DNA from: Pseudomaricurvus hydrocarbonicus
Lineage (GTDB): Bacteria > Pseudomonadota > Gammaproteobacteria > Pseudomonadales > Cellvibrionaceae
DNA length: 64,000 nucleotides
Direction of reading: 5' to 3'
NCBI RefSeq assembly: GCF_011602365.1
Contig: NZ_JAAONZ010000002.1
Span: 310,001-374,000, forward strand
Shown: one piece after another, positions 40,234-48,301 of the stretch
Layout of the letters: each line of letters opens with the position of its first letter
How positions within the stretch are numbered: the first letter of the stretch is position 1
Notes under the pieces: generated by a model
The model's database searches: none
Seen by the model: only the letters and a program-made list of their open reading frames with translations
What the model was told of the DNA's origin: nothing
Translations under genes and position numbers: made by a program

Positions 40234-42018
40234 ATGGAACAACCACAATTCATGGACGCAGACACCGGGTATAGCCGCGACACCGTGTCGCTGGGGCTGA
40301 AACATGGAATGATTTGCGTCAACACAACGGTTGCCCTGGAACAATTCAACAATGAAGAATACTCCCTCCTGCTGCTGGGGGAGCCGCGTCAATACGCACA
40401 AAAAAGCAAAGTTGATGCCACTTGGCTGATCCAGCAGCTGTCTGACAACCCCTCGATTGAGTCTTTGTACCCACGGATCTCTGGCCGCTTTGTGATCATC
40501 ATTGTCAATAAGCGCACTGAGACTCTGCACCTGTTTAATGACCACTTGGGATCACTTCCCCTGTATTACACCCACAGCGGCAATGGCTTCTGTATCAGCA
40601 CATCCCTGCAGGGCGCTGCAGACGGTATCCTCCAGACTCAAACATCAGCGCCCATAGGACCAGAACTCTCTCATCAGGCCATCTTTAATTACATCTATTT
40701 TCACTGTATTCCGGCACCTTTGACGATATATGAGAATATCTACAAACTCTGCCCTGCCGAGTTAATTCAAATCACCCCAACTGAACTGTCCAGTCAGGGG
40801 ACACTGTATCGACCCTCGTTTGTGTCGCATACCCCGTCTGCCGAGAACCTGTCCCAGCAGTGTTTGGAGACCATAGAAGCTGCCGTCGCGGCTAACCTTC
40901 CCGAGGATCGGGTTGGAGCATTCCTCAGTGGCGGCCTGGACAGCTCAACCGTTGCCGGAATGCTGAAAAAAATCACAGGAAAAGCCAAGACCTTTTCCAT
41001 CGGCTTTAACGAGAAAGGTTACGATGAGACCGAGTTTGCTCTCATCACCGCCCGCCACTTTGATACTGATCATTCAACACACTACCTTGAACCCGATTAC
41101 ATCAGTGACAACTTTTCCTTAGTGGCGACCAGCTTTGATGAACCCTTTGGTAATTCCTCCGCACTGGCAGCATACTATTGCGCCAGTGAAGCGAAAAAGT
41201 CCGGCATCACCACCCTGTTGGCCGGGGATGGTGGGGATGAATTTTTCGCCGGCAACAGCCGCTACGCGAAGCAGAAATTGTTTTATCCCTTTGAACAATC
41301 GCCAGGCTGGCTAAAGCAGACGCTCCGCTCGGTGTTTGTGAACACGCCACTGACCAACGCTCCGCTGACCCGAAAAGTAGCCAGTTATATTAAACAGGCC
41401 GACAATCCTTTACCCGACCGGCTGCAGTCCTATAACTTTTTACACCGGTTTTCCGCAGAGGAAATCTTCACCGAGTCCTTTCTGAGCGGTATTGACCGGG
41501 AGCTGCCACTGAAACAACTTCGACACCGATACTCTCAGGCTGACGCCACCTCTCCGGTGGACCGCATGCTGTATCTTGACTGGAAATTCACTCTGGCCGA
41601 CAACGACCTCATCAAAGTCAGTAAAATGTGTGAGCTTGCGGGCGTGACGGTGAACTTTCCCCTCATCGAAAAAGAGTTGGTGGACTTCAGCTGTCAAATT
41701 CCATCAAACATCAAGTTACCCGGCCAAAAACTCAGGCATTTCTACAAATCCACCACCGCCGAATTTCTTGCCCCCGAAACACTGGCCAAATCAAAGCATG
41801 GCTTTGGTTTGCCTTTCGGTCGGTGGATGCGCAGCAATCCCAAGTTAATTGATATTACTGAAAAGTCGTTAGCACAGATTAAGTCACGGGACATTTTTAA
41901 GCCTGAGTTTATCGATAAGATCGTGAGAATGCAGTCGGAAGAACACGCCGCCTATTATGGTGAATTAATTTGGATCCTCACGGTTCTGGAACTCTGGCTG
42001 CGCAGCAGAGAGCTTTAA
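40234..42018 (+). CDS. Asparagine-synthase-like ligase lacking the glutaminase cysteine
   Basis: 594 residues. The C-terminal half is the AsnB synthetase domain with PP-loop LSGGLDSSTVAG and GDGGDEFFAGNSRY. The N-terminal half keeps part of the Ntn fold (RISGRFVIIIVNKR, DHLGSLPLYY), but there is no Cys2: the protein starts MEQPQFMDADTG, so glutamine hydrolysis is unlikely. Beta-lactam synthetase-type enzymes also lack it and use other amines or internal ring closure. It may form an amide bond in glycan decoration. It is 46 kb from no XrtA amidotransferase copy, which lies intact at 55.8 kb. Confidence 0.85.
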   Translation: MEQPQFMDADTGYSRDTVSLGLKHGMICVNTTVALEQFNNEEYSLLLLGEPRQYAQKSKVDATWLIQQLSDNPSIESLYPRISGRFVIIIVNKRTETLHLFNDHLGSLPLYYTHSGNGFCISTSLQGAADGILQTQTSAPIGPELSHQAIFNYIYFHCIPAPLTIYENIYKLCPAELIQITPTELSSQGTLYRPSFVSHTPSAENLSQQCLETIEAAVAANLPEDRVGAFLSGGLDSSTVAGMLKKITGKAKTFSIGFNEKGYDETEFALITARHFDTDHSTHYLEPDYISDNFSLVATSFDEPFGNSSALAAYYCASEAKKSGITTLLAGDGGDEFFAGNSRYAKQKLFYPFEQSPGWLKQTLRSVFVNTPLTNAPLTRKVASYIKQADNPLPDRLQSYNFLHRFSAEEIFTESFLSGIDRELPLKQLRHRYSQADATSPVDRMLYLDWKFTLADNDLIKVSKMCELAGVTVNFPLIEKELVDFSCQIPSNIKLPGQKLRHFYKSTTAEFLAPETLAKSKHGFGLPFGRWMRSNPKLIDITEKSLAQIKSRDIFKPEFIDKIVRMQSEEHAAYYGELIWILTVLELWLRSREL

Positions 42019-42022
42019 CTGT

Positions 42023-42967
42023 ATGCTACACCACCTCATTTCCCAGTGTCTGACCATGTGCAGCCGCAATAAGTTATCCATACTGATCTATCATCAGGTC
42101 TTGGATGAACTGGATGACATGCGCCCCGGAGAACCGGATAAAACGCAGTTTGACTGGCAAATGCAATTGCTGCACAAATACTTCAACCCCATGCCCCTGT
42201 CGGAAGCTTTGATGCTGCTCAGGGAAAATACGTTACCGCCCAGAAGCGTCTGTGTCACTTTCGATGATGGTTACCTGAACAATCTACAGGTGGCCTACCC
42301 CATACTCAAGCGTTACCAAATCCCTGCCACCGTATTCGTCGCCAGCGAATTCAGTCAGGGCATTAACATGTGGAATGACCGCGTGCTGGACTTATTCAAG
42401 TATCTTCCTGCAAACAACATCAACCTCTCCGCGGTTGGAGAGGGTATGGAGCCCATTGACGACTTGAAAAAAAGACGCCACCTGGCAGCGAAAACCTTGA
42501 TGAAACTCAAATACCTTCCGGTTCAGGAACGTCTCGAACGAATAGAGAAACTCTACAACAACAATGGATCCATTACGGAACAAAGGCGCATGATGACCCC
42601 CGAAGAGATTAAACAACTCTCCGACTATGGCATAGAAATAGGGGCCCACACACACAACCACCCCATTTTGAAAGAGTTAACCCTTGAGCAACTCAATATG
42701 GAAATCACTCAAAACAGAGAGCTTCTGCAGCAGTGGACCGGAAAACCGGTTCAGGGGTTTGCTTACCCCAATGGAAAACCGGAAGTGGATTTTGATGAGG
42801 AGACGGTCTCTCGGGTTAAAGCGCTTAATTTCGATTATGCCGTCAGCACCCAATGGGGGGTAGCAAGACCGGATTCAGACATGTTTACCCTGTGTCGGTT
42901 TACACCATGGGACAGAACACCTTACAAGTTCCACCTTCGACTCCTGAAAAACCTTATTCAAAATTGA
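42023..42967 (+). CDS. Polysaccharide deacetylase (NodB family)
   Basis: 314 residues. Motif 1 VTFDDGYLNN binds metal and provides the catalytic base, motif 2 is GAHTHNHPIL, and motif 3 FAYPNG. It starts 4 bases after the AsnB-like stop. No signal peptide is obvious (the N-terminus MLHHLISQCLTMCSRNK is only moderately hydrophobic). It should remove N-acetyl groups from sugar residues, creating free amines that later ligases could use. Confidence 0.88.
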   Translation: MLHHLISQCLTMCSRNKLSILIYHQVLDELDDMRPGEPDKTQFDWQMQLLHKYFNPMPLSEALMLLRENTLPPRSVCVTFDDGYLNNLQVAYPILKRYQIPATVFVASEFSQGINMWNDRVLDLFKYLPANNINLSAVGEGMEPIDDLKKRRHLAAKTLMKLKYLPVQERLERIEKLYNNNGSITEQRRMMTPEEIKQLSDYGIEIGAHTHNHPILKELTLEQLNMEITQNRELLQQWTGKPVQGFAYPNGKPEVDFDEETVSRVKALNFDYAVSTQWGVARPDSDMFTLCRFTPWDRTPYKFHLRLLKNLIQN

Positions 42968-42979
42968 TTTGGGCCGACA

Positions 42980-45286
42980 ATGAACACTAACAATTCAATC
43001 GCTTTGGTAATAGGTCTGTGCAGCCACGGCATTGCCATGTGTCGAGCCCTCAAGCAGGAAGGGGTCGATGTACACGCATTCGAAGCCAAGAACTACTTGC
43101 CCGGCGCCGCGACCAATACTGCTAACATTCATTACGTCAAAAACATCAATGAGAACTCACTGATTGATGATTTACTTCAATTTCGACAGGCTATCGATCG
43201 CTCGACGGCTATTGTTTTGTTCCCGACCAATGACAACAACGTGCGTATTCTGGCTGAAAATGTTGATCGCATTACCCCTGACTTTTTACTCAGCTGGTCA
43301 GAAAATGCAGAGGATATTCTTAATCTGTTGCTCAAAAGCAATATTGAACGTCGCTGCCTGGAGATGAGCATTCGATATCCCAAGTCGAAAGTTCTCAAAA
43401 AAACCGATGACACCCTGGAAGCAATTAACCAGTTTGAGTTTCCGGTGTTAATTAAACCCGTGAAGCCCCAATCCGGCTTTAAAGCGCTGCGTTGTGACAC
43501 CCCCGAAGCTCTTCAGGAAAACATTGATAAATACCAGAAAGACCTGCCGATCCTTCTGCAAGATTGGATCTCAGGAACCGATAAAGATCTGTTCTTTGGT
43601 GCCTTGTACCTGGATCACGGCAAGGTCATTTCAAGCTTCTGCGGCAACAAACTGGAATCACACCCACCGGCCATGGGCCAAACCACCGTCGCTATTTCTG
43701 CCCATAACCCGGAAGTCATCGCTATCACCAAACAGTTCTTTGAAGGGTTGAAGCTGTCTGGGCCCGTCTCTCTGGAATTAAAACAGGATGAGAAGGGACG
43801 TCTTTGGGTTATTGAACCCACCATAGGAAGAACGGATTTTTGGGTGGGGTTGTGCACAGCGGCGAACGTTAATCTGCTGTATACGGAGTACGTTTATACG
43901 TTAGGTCTCGATCCACAACCGTCAAAGCCAATACGGCCGGCCATTTGGTTTGACAGTGAAAAAGACAGCCTGGCGCTGTTCAGGCATCTGGACAAACTTC
44001 TGGCGCTGGAAGGGACCCGTTATACCGCCAGCTTCTCCTATCTCACCCGTGAAGACTTAAAACCCAGCATGGTTGCCACCAAAGCGTTATTGGCCAGAGT
44101 ACCGTCTTACCTGCATAAAAAAACGTTTTCGGACAAACCTGCCACCAAAGATCCAGACGATATACAGTTCATTCAATATACCGGCTATCAACAACTGCCC
44201 GACGATTGCAAAAAATTCCTGGTAGATCAATCTAAAATTGCCGTTTTTTCTTACGACAGCTGGTATGAGAACTTTTGCCGAACCGTTGCTTCTTCTAAGG
44301 GTTCGGTGTGTTTCTTATGCCTCTACAAAAAAAATCAGGTTGCCGCCATTTTGCCCATGTGGTACAAAAAAGAATCGATGGGAGGAAAGCGCGTTAACTT
44401 AATATCGGGGCTGACAAATTATTACACCCCGATCTTCAGCATGAGTTGGGATGAAACGCTCATCACAGAATCTTTAGCTGGGCAGTGCTTTTTGAAGCAC
44501 GTCATGGAAAACGGCACCTGGGATTTGATCAACCTCTCCCCCATGCCAGAAGAAACTGTCGTCAACTGGCAAAAAATTGCCACCCAGCTGAATAAAGCCA
44601 GTTTTCACTATTATGTCACTAAAAATATGTTTGAGGACGAGATCAAAGATTTCTCAAGCTACATGAAAGCACGCCCCAGTCGACTCAAAAATACCATCAA
44701 AAGGAAAACAAAAAAATTAACCAGCCTCGGGGACTGGCACATTGACATTATTACCAATCTGGAAGATCTTCCCCAGGCCCTAACCTCCTATCATCAGGTA
44801 TACAATCAAAGTTGGAAAAAATCAGAGCCATATCCCGATTTTATCGATGGCCTGGCCCAGTTAGGAGCGGAGCAGAATTGGTTGCGACTTGGTATTCTTT
44901 ATATTGAAAATCGCGCGGTAGCGGTACAATTTTGGCTAGTCGAACGAAACACGGCTTACATCTATAAATTAGCTTATGCCAGAGAGTATAAAGACTATTC
45001 TCCTGGCACGATCCTGACGCACAGATTAATGGAGCACGTCATCACCCGTGATGGCGTTACCAAGGTGGATTTCCTGACGGGGGGAGAAGCCTTCAAACTA
45101 GACTGGATGACTTCATTTCGCAATCTACATGGCATACAAATTGTGAACAAGCAGCGTCCCATGGGTTTTCTTTTTTACTTGCGCAATCTGGCCGGTCACT
45201 TTCGAAAATCGCTTTGGACTCCACCTTTAATGCAATCCAAATCCATGTACAATCTTCGTCTGAGCGACCCGGGTAAAAGAGAGTGA
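42980..45286 (+). CDS. ATP-grasp - GNAT/FemAB fusion protein
   Basis: 768 residues. Residues about 1-110 form a Rossmann-like preATP-grasp part (ALVIGLCSHGIAMCRALKQEGVDVHAFE); about 115-310 are ATP-grasp, with FPVLIKPVKPQSGFKALRC and VSLELKQDEKGRLWVIEPTIGR as metal/nucleotide motifs. Residues about 400-750 are a GNAT domain of the CelD/FemAB-like type (FVEDEIKDFSSYMK... to the C-terminal FLTGGEAFKLDWMTSF). ATP-grasp makes acyl-phosphate-driven amide bonds; the GNAT domain would add a further acyl group. The fusion is intact in one frame. Specific substrates are unknown. Confidence 0.82.
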   Translation: MNTNNSIALVIGLCSHGIAMCRALKQEGVDVHAFEAKNYLPGAATNTANIHYVKNINENSLIDDLLQFRQAIDRSTAIVLFPTNDNNVRILAENVDRITPDFLLSWSENAEDILNLLLKSNIERRCLEMSIRYPKSKVLKKTDDTLEAINQFEFPVLIKPVKPQSGFKALRCDTPEALQENIDKYQKDLPILLQDWISGTDKDLFFGALYLDHGKVISSFCGNKLESHPPAMGQTTVAISAHNPEVIAITKQFFEGLKLSGPVSLELKQDEKGRLWVIEPTIGRTDFWVGLCTAANVNLLYTEYVYTLGLDPQPSKPIRPAIWFDSEKDSLALFRHLDKLLALEGTRYTASFSYLTREDLKPSMVATKALLARVPSYLHKKTFSDKPATKDPDDIQFIQYTGYQQLPDDCKKFLVDQSKIAVFSYDSWYENFCRTVASSKGSVCFLCLYKKNQVAAILPMWYKKESMGGKRVNLISGLTNYYTPIFSMSWDETLITESLAGQCFLKHVMENGTWDLINLSPMPEETVVNWQKIATQLNKASFHYYVTKNMFEDEIKDFSSYMKARPSRLKNTIKRKTKKLTSLGDWHIDIITNLEDLPQALTSYHQVYNQSWKKSEPYPDFIDGLAQLGAEQNWLRLGILYIENRAVAVQFWLVERNTAYIYKLAYAREYKDYSPGTILTHRLMEHVITRDGVTKVDFLTGGEAFKLDWMTSFRNLHGIQIVNKQRPMGFLFYLRNLAGHFRKSLWTPPLMQSKSMYNLRLSDPGKRE

Positions 45287-45314
45287 AATCAGAATATCTG
45301 TCCATTACTGACTC

Positions 45315-46334
45315 GTGAGTACTGCTGTGACAACCCCTTCTTCACCCACGGAAATATTGATTACTATTGATACTGAGTTCAGTATTGCTGGTCATTTCCA
45401 GGACCCAGACAACCTCAAACCCGTGTCTCATCCACTGGTGTATGGGGAGACTCACAGTGGACAACAAGGACTGGGGTTTATTCTCGATACCTTTTCGTCA
45501 TACGACGTTACTGGAACCTTTTTTGTGGAAACCGCGAACGCCAGTTATTTCGGTGATGGTCCCATCGCTACGGTAATCAACGACTTGCAGAAAGCCAACC
45601 AGGATATTCAACTGCATGTCCACCCCGTATGGCTGAGCTTTGATAAATCGGTGAAAGCAGGTCAGTTTCCACGCCAAGACGACTGTGCCGGGCAAACCTA
45701 TTCTTACCTAAAGCAGGTTTTTTCAATCTGCCTGGATACCTTCAAAAGATTAACAGGCAGAATGCCCGAAGCCATCCGGACAGGAAATTTACGTGCCGAT
45801 GTAACCACCTACCAGGTCATTCGTGATTTAGGCATTCCATTAAGCTCCAACATTGCCACAGGCGTGTTTACTCCTCCCGATCAACGACTGCATCTCGATT
45901 CTGGGCGCCACCACATAGAAGGCGTCATGGAAATGCCGGTCTTCACGTACCAAGATGGTAACCTGTTTGGCAGGGACAACAAAAAGTCACTGCAAATAAC
46001 CAGCTGTTCCTGGCCCGAGATGAAGTGCATCCTGTTACAAGCCAGACGCCTGGGCATTGAACAGGTTGTGATTCTCACTCACCCTTTTGAGTTCTTTAAA
46101 TCTGCAGACCCGCAATATAAGACACTAACCCGAAATCGCGTCAATCAAAATCGTCTGCTGCAGCTCTGCCGGTTCATTAAAGAGCACAACCAGGACTTCG
46201 TTGCAGCTGACTTTGGCAGTCACCGTCATTGCTGGGGCCGCGACAAAACAGATCCGCCCTTGGGTATTCCGGGTTATTATGCGTTGGGCAGAAAATTGCA
46301 TAATAAGCTTAATGACTCTTTATGGTACTACTGA
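45315..46334 (+). CDS. Atypical polysaccharide deacetylase-like protein
   Basis: 339 residues from GTG 45315 (a second GTG at 45327 is possible; no clear ribosome site for either). The NodB-like features are ITIDTEFS at motif 1 (Asp then Glu in place of the usual DD), VHPVWL with paired His, and the C-terminal VILTHPFE. Deacetylases with DTE motifs are found in polysaccharide loci. It has no signal peptide. The role is probably to deacetylate a sugar or a lipid-linked precursor; loss of activity cannot be excluded. Confidence 0.7.
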   Translation: MSTAVTTPSSPTEILITIDTEFSIAGHFQDPDNLKPVSHPLVYGETHSGQQGLGFILDTFSSYDVTGTFFVETANASYFGDGPIATVINDLQKANQDIQLHVHPVWLSFDKSVKAGQFPRQDDCAGQTYSYLKQVFSICLDTFKRLTGRMPEAIRTGNLRADVTTYQVIRDLGIPLSSNIATGVFTPPDQRLHLDSGRHHIEGVMEMPVFTYQDGNLFGRDNKKSLQITSCSWPEMKCILLQARRLGIEQVVILTHPFEFFKSADPQYKTLTRNRVNQNRLLQLCRFIKEHNQDFVAADFGSHRHCWGRDKTDPPLGIPGYYALGRKLHNKLNDSLWYY

Positions 46335-46354
46335 CTTGAATTTGAGAGTATAGA

Positions 46355-47602
46355 TTGAAAGTCCTAGAGACAACTGGCATGCGACCCCACTGTATTATCA
46401 TTTATGGCGTAGACACCCAAATTGGTTTAAGTCTGGTGCGTGAACTGGGTAAGCGTGGCTGCCGGGTTATTGCCATTGGAAAAAAAGAAGCGGCTGTGGG
46501 GCTCTATTCCCGATACGTCAGTGAACGCTATACACTAACCCCGAGTTTGTCGATCGACGAAAAAGCCCATCGCCTGAATGAGATCGCGTCTGAAACGGGC
46601 GCCCGTCATCTACTCTGCATTTCTGAAGACGATATTTTATTATTTAACCAAATGCAGCCCAAGTTAAAGCATCTTATCCCCCTGGTACCTGACCTGGACA
46701 CCATGAATAAGGTACTCGATAAATCTTATACTATGGCTGTTGCCAAAACCGTTGGCATTGAAACCCCAAAAAGCATTCAAATACACGCGGAACGCGAGCT
46801 TGAGCCCCTGCTGTCTGAGTTAACCTTTCCGGTGATCCTAAAATGGAGCAACCCCCATTCCGTCTTAAAGCGGGGGGCGGAACTGGGCATTAAAATTGAA
46901 AAACTGCTTTATCTCTATTCAGCGGAAGAACTCCGAAACGTCATCCGCACCTATGCGCCTCTTAACAGCTACCCCATGATTCAGGAATATGTGGCCGGGT
47001 ATGGTCTGGGGCAATTTTTCTTCATGCATGAAGGCAAAGATTTGCTCCGGTTTCAGCACCGACGGCTGCACGAATGGCCACCTGAAGGCGGCTATTCTTC
47101 ACTCTGTGAAGCCTTGCCTCTGGAAAATCACCAGGCCCTGCAGGAAAAATCAATCGAGCTTTTGAAAGCGTTAAATTGGTCGGGGGTTGCCATGGTCGAG
47201 TACCGCTATGACCCAGCGACTGAACGGGCGGTACTGATGGAAATCAACGGTCGTTTTTGGGGCAGTTACCCCCTGGCCTATCATTCAAATGTCCCTTTTG
47301 CCTGGTTTACCTATCAAGTTTTGGGCTGCGGACAACTGCCAGCCCCGGAACCGATCACCCATGGCATCCGTTGCAGAAACCTGTTAGTAGAGTTCAAACG
47401 GCTTTATCGAATTTGGTGTCAACCGAACCTGATACAGGATAAATCCAGACAATTTGAAAAATGGCAGGAACTGGCAACCGTATTGAGTGATTTCTTCAAC
47501 CCCAAAACCCGTTACTATTTGTTTTCATGGGATGATTACAAACCGGCTTTGGCTGACCTGAAAGCGGTCAGCCAAAAGACGTTCAAGAGTCTTTGGAAAT
47601 AG
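46355..47602 (+). CDS. ATP-grasp domain protein
   Basis: 415 residues from TTG 46355 or ATG 46379 (the two start codons are both weakly supported). A preATP-grasp half (IIIYGVDTQIGLSLVRELGKRGCRVIAIGK) is followed by ATP-grasp (FPVILKWSNPH, EEYVAGYGLGQFFF-type, and AMVEYRYDPATERAVLMEINGRFWGSYPL, the metal-binding E-x-N-G-R). It probably forms an amide or ester-type bond with an amino acid. Its last 20 bases overlap, tail to tail, the phosphatase gene on the other strand. Confidence 0.85.
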   Translation: MKVLETTGMRPHCIIIYGVDTQIGLSLVRELGKRGCRVIAIGKKEAAVGLYSRYVSERYTLTPSLSIDEKAHRLNEIASETGARHLLCISEDDILLFNQMQPKLKHLIPLVPDLDTMNKVLDKSYTMAVAKTVGIETPKSIQIHAERELEPLLSELTFPVILKWSNPHSVLKRGAELGIKIEKLLYLYSAEELRNVIRTYAPLNSYPMIQEYVAGYGLGQFFFMHEGKDLLRFQHRRLHEWPPEGGYSSLCEALPLENHQALQEKSIELLKALNWSGVAMVEYRYDPATERAVLMEINGRFWGSYPLAYHSNVPFAWFTYQVLGCGQLPAPEPITHGIRCRNLLVEFKRLYRIWCQPNLIQDKSRQFEKWQELATVLSDFFNPKTRYYLFSWDDYKPALADLKAVSQKTFKSLWK

Positions 47603-48155
47603 ACTGGGCTTTCTTCAGGGATTTGATGAGTTCGCTGGTCGCCTGTTCAATTGTGGCGTAACAATTGTAGAAATAGGTTTCGTCGTGTTCGTGAGGGTCA
47701 TGAATATGCAAGCGAGGTGGCGTTGCCCAACGCCCCAATAAGGCGATCTGTGCCTGTGAGTCACCGATAAGGGACTTCAGCCTCCGGGCGTGACGAACTT
47801 CCATCACCAGCAACAAGTCGCTATCGTGAATGCTAAAATCGTCAATATTTGTCGTCTGGTGTGCAGAAAGATCCACACCAAAACGCTTGGCCACATCAAT
47901 GGCCAACTCAAAGGCAGGCAAGCCGGAGGTGGTCGACAAACCAAAACCCGCGGTATTGGCCCCCAATTGATTGGCGAGCTTTTCACCGAACGGGCTGCGG
48001 CATATATTTCCCAGGCACACAAACACTAACCGCTCTACCCGGCTCAAGTCCACCTGTTCAAATTCCCGCGTTCTGCCCAGCCACGACTCAATATGGGCCA
48101 GCCCCAGCCGAACCAGACCTCTTTCTGTGGCGTACCTGTCATTTATATATTTCAT
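47583..48155 (-). CDS. Low-molecular-weight protein tyrosine phosphatase
   Basis: 190 residues. The active-site loop is VCLGNICRSP with Cys47 and Arg53, and the general-acid motif DPHEHDETY lies near residue 150. In capsule and EPS loci such enzymes dephosphorylate BY-kinases that control chain length. No such kinase is seen in the window, so it may be to the right. An extra N-terminal stretch of about 35 residues precedes the fold. It ends the minus-strand block. Confidence 0.9.
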   Translation of the reverse strand: MKYINDRYATERGLVRLGLAHIESWLGRTREFEQVDLSRVERLVFVCLGNICRSPFGEKLANQLGANTAGFGLSTTSGLPAFELAIDVAKRFGVDLSAHQTTNIDDFSIHDSDLLLVMEVRHARRLKSLIGDSQAQIALLGRWATPPRLHIHDPHEHDETYFYNCYATIEQATSELIKSLKKAQSISKDS

Positions 48156-48301
48156 ATACCAATCGGGCTGTTAAATTGCTGAGATGATACACACCCTAAC
48201 CCATGACAGGCCTAATGGAGTGTACAGACGGATACGTACGGTTGGGCAGACAGTGCAAGCGTAGTTAAAGGCTCGACGCAACACAAGTAACGGCAAGGCT
48301 G

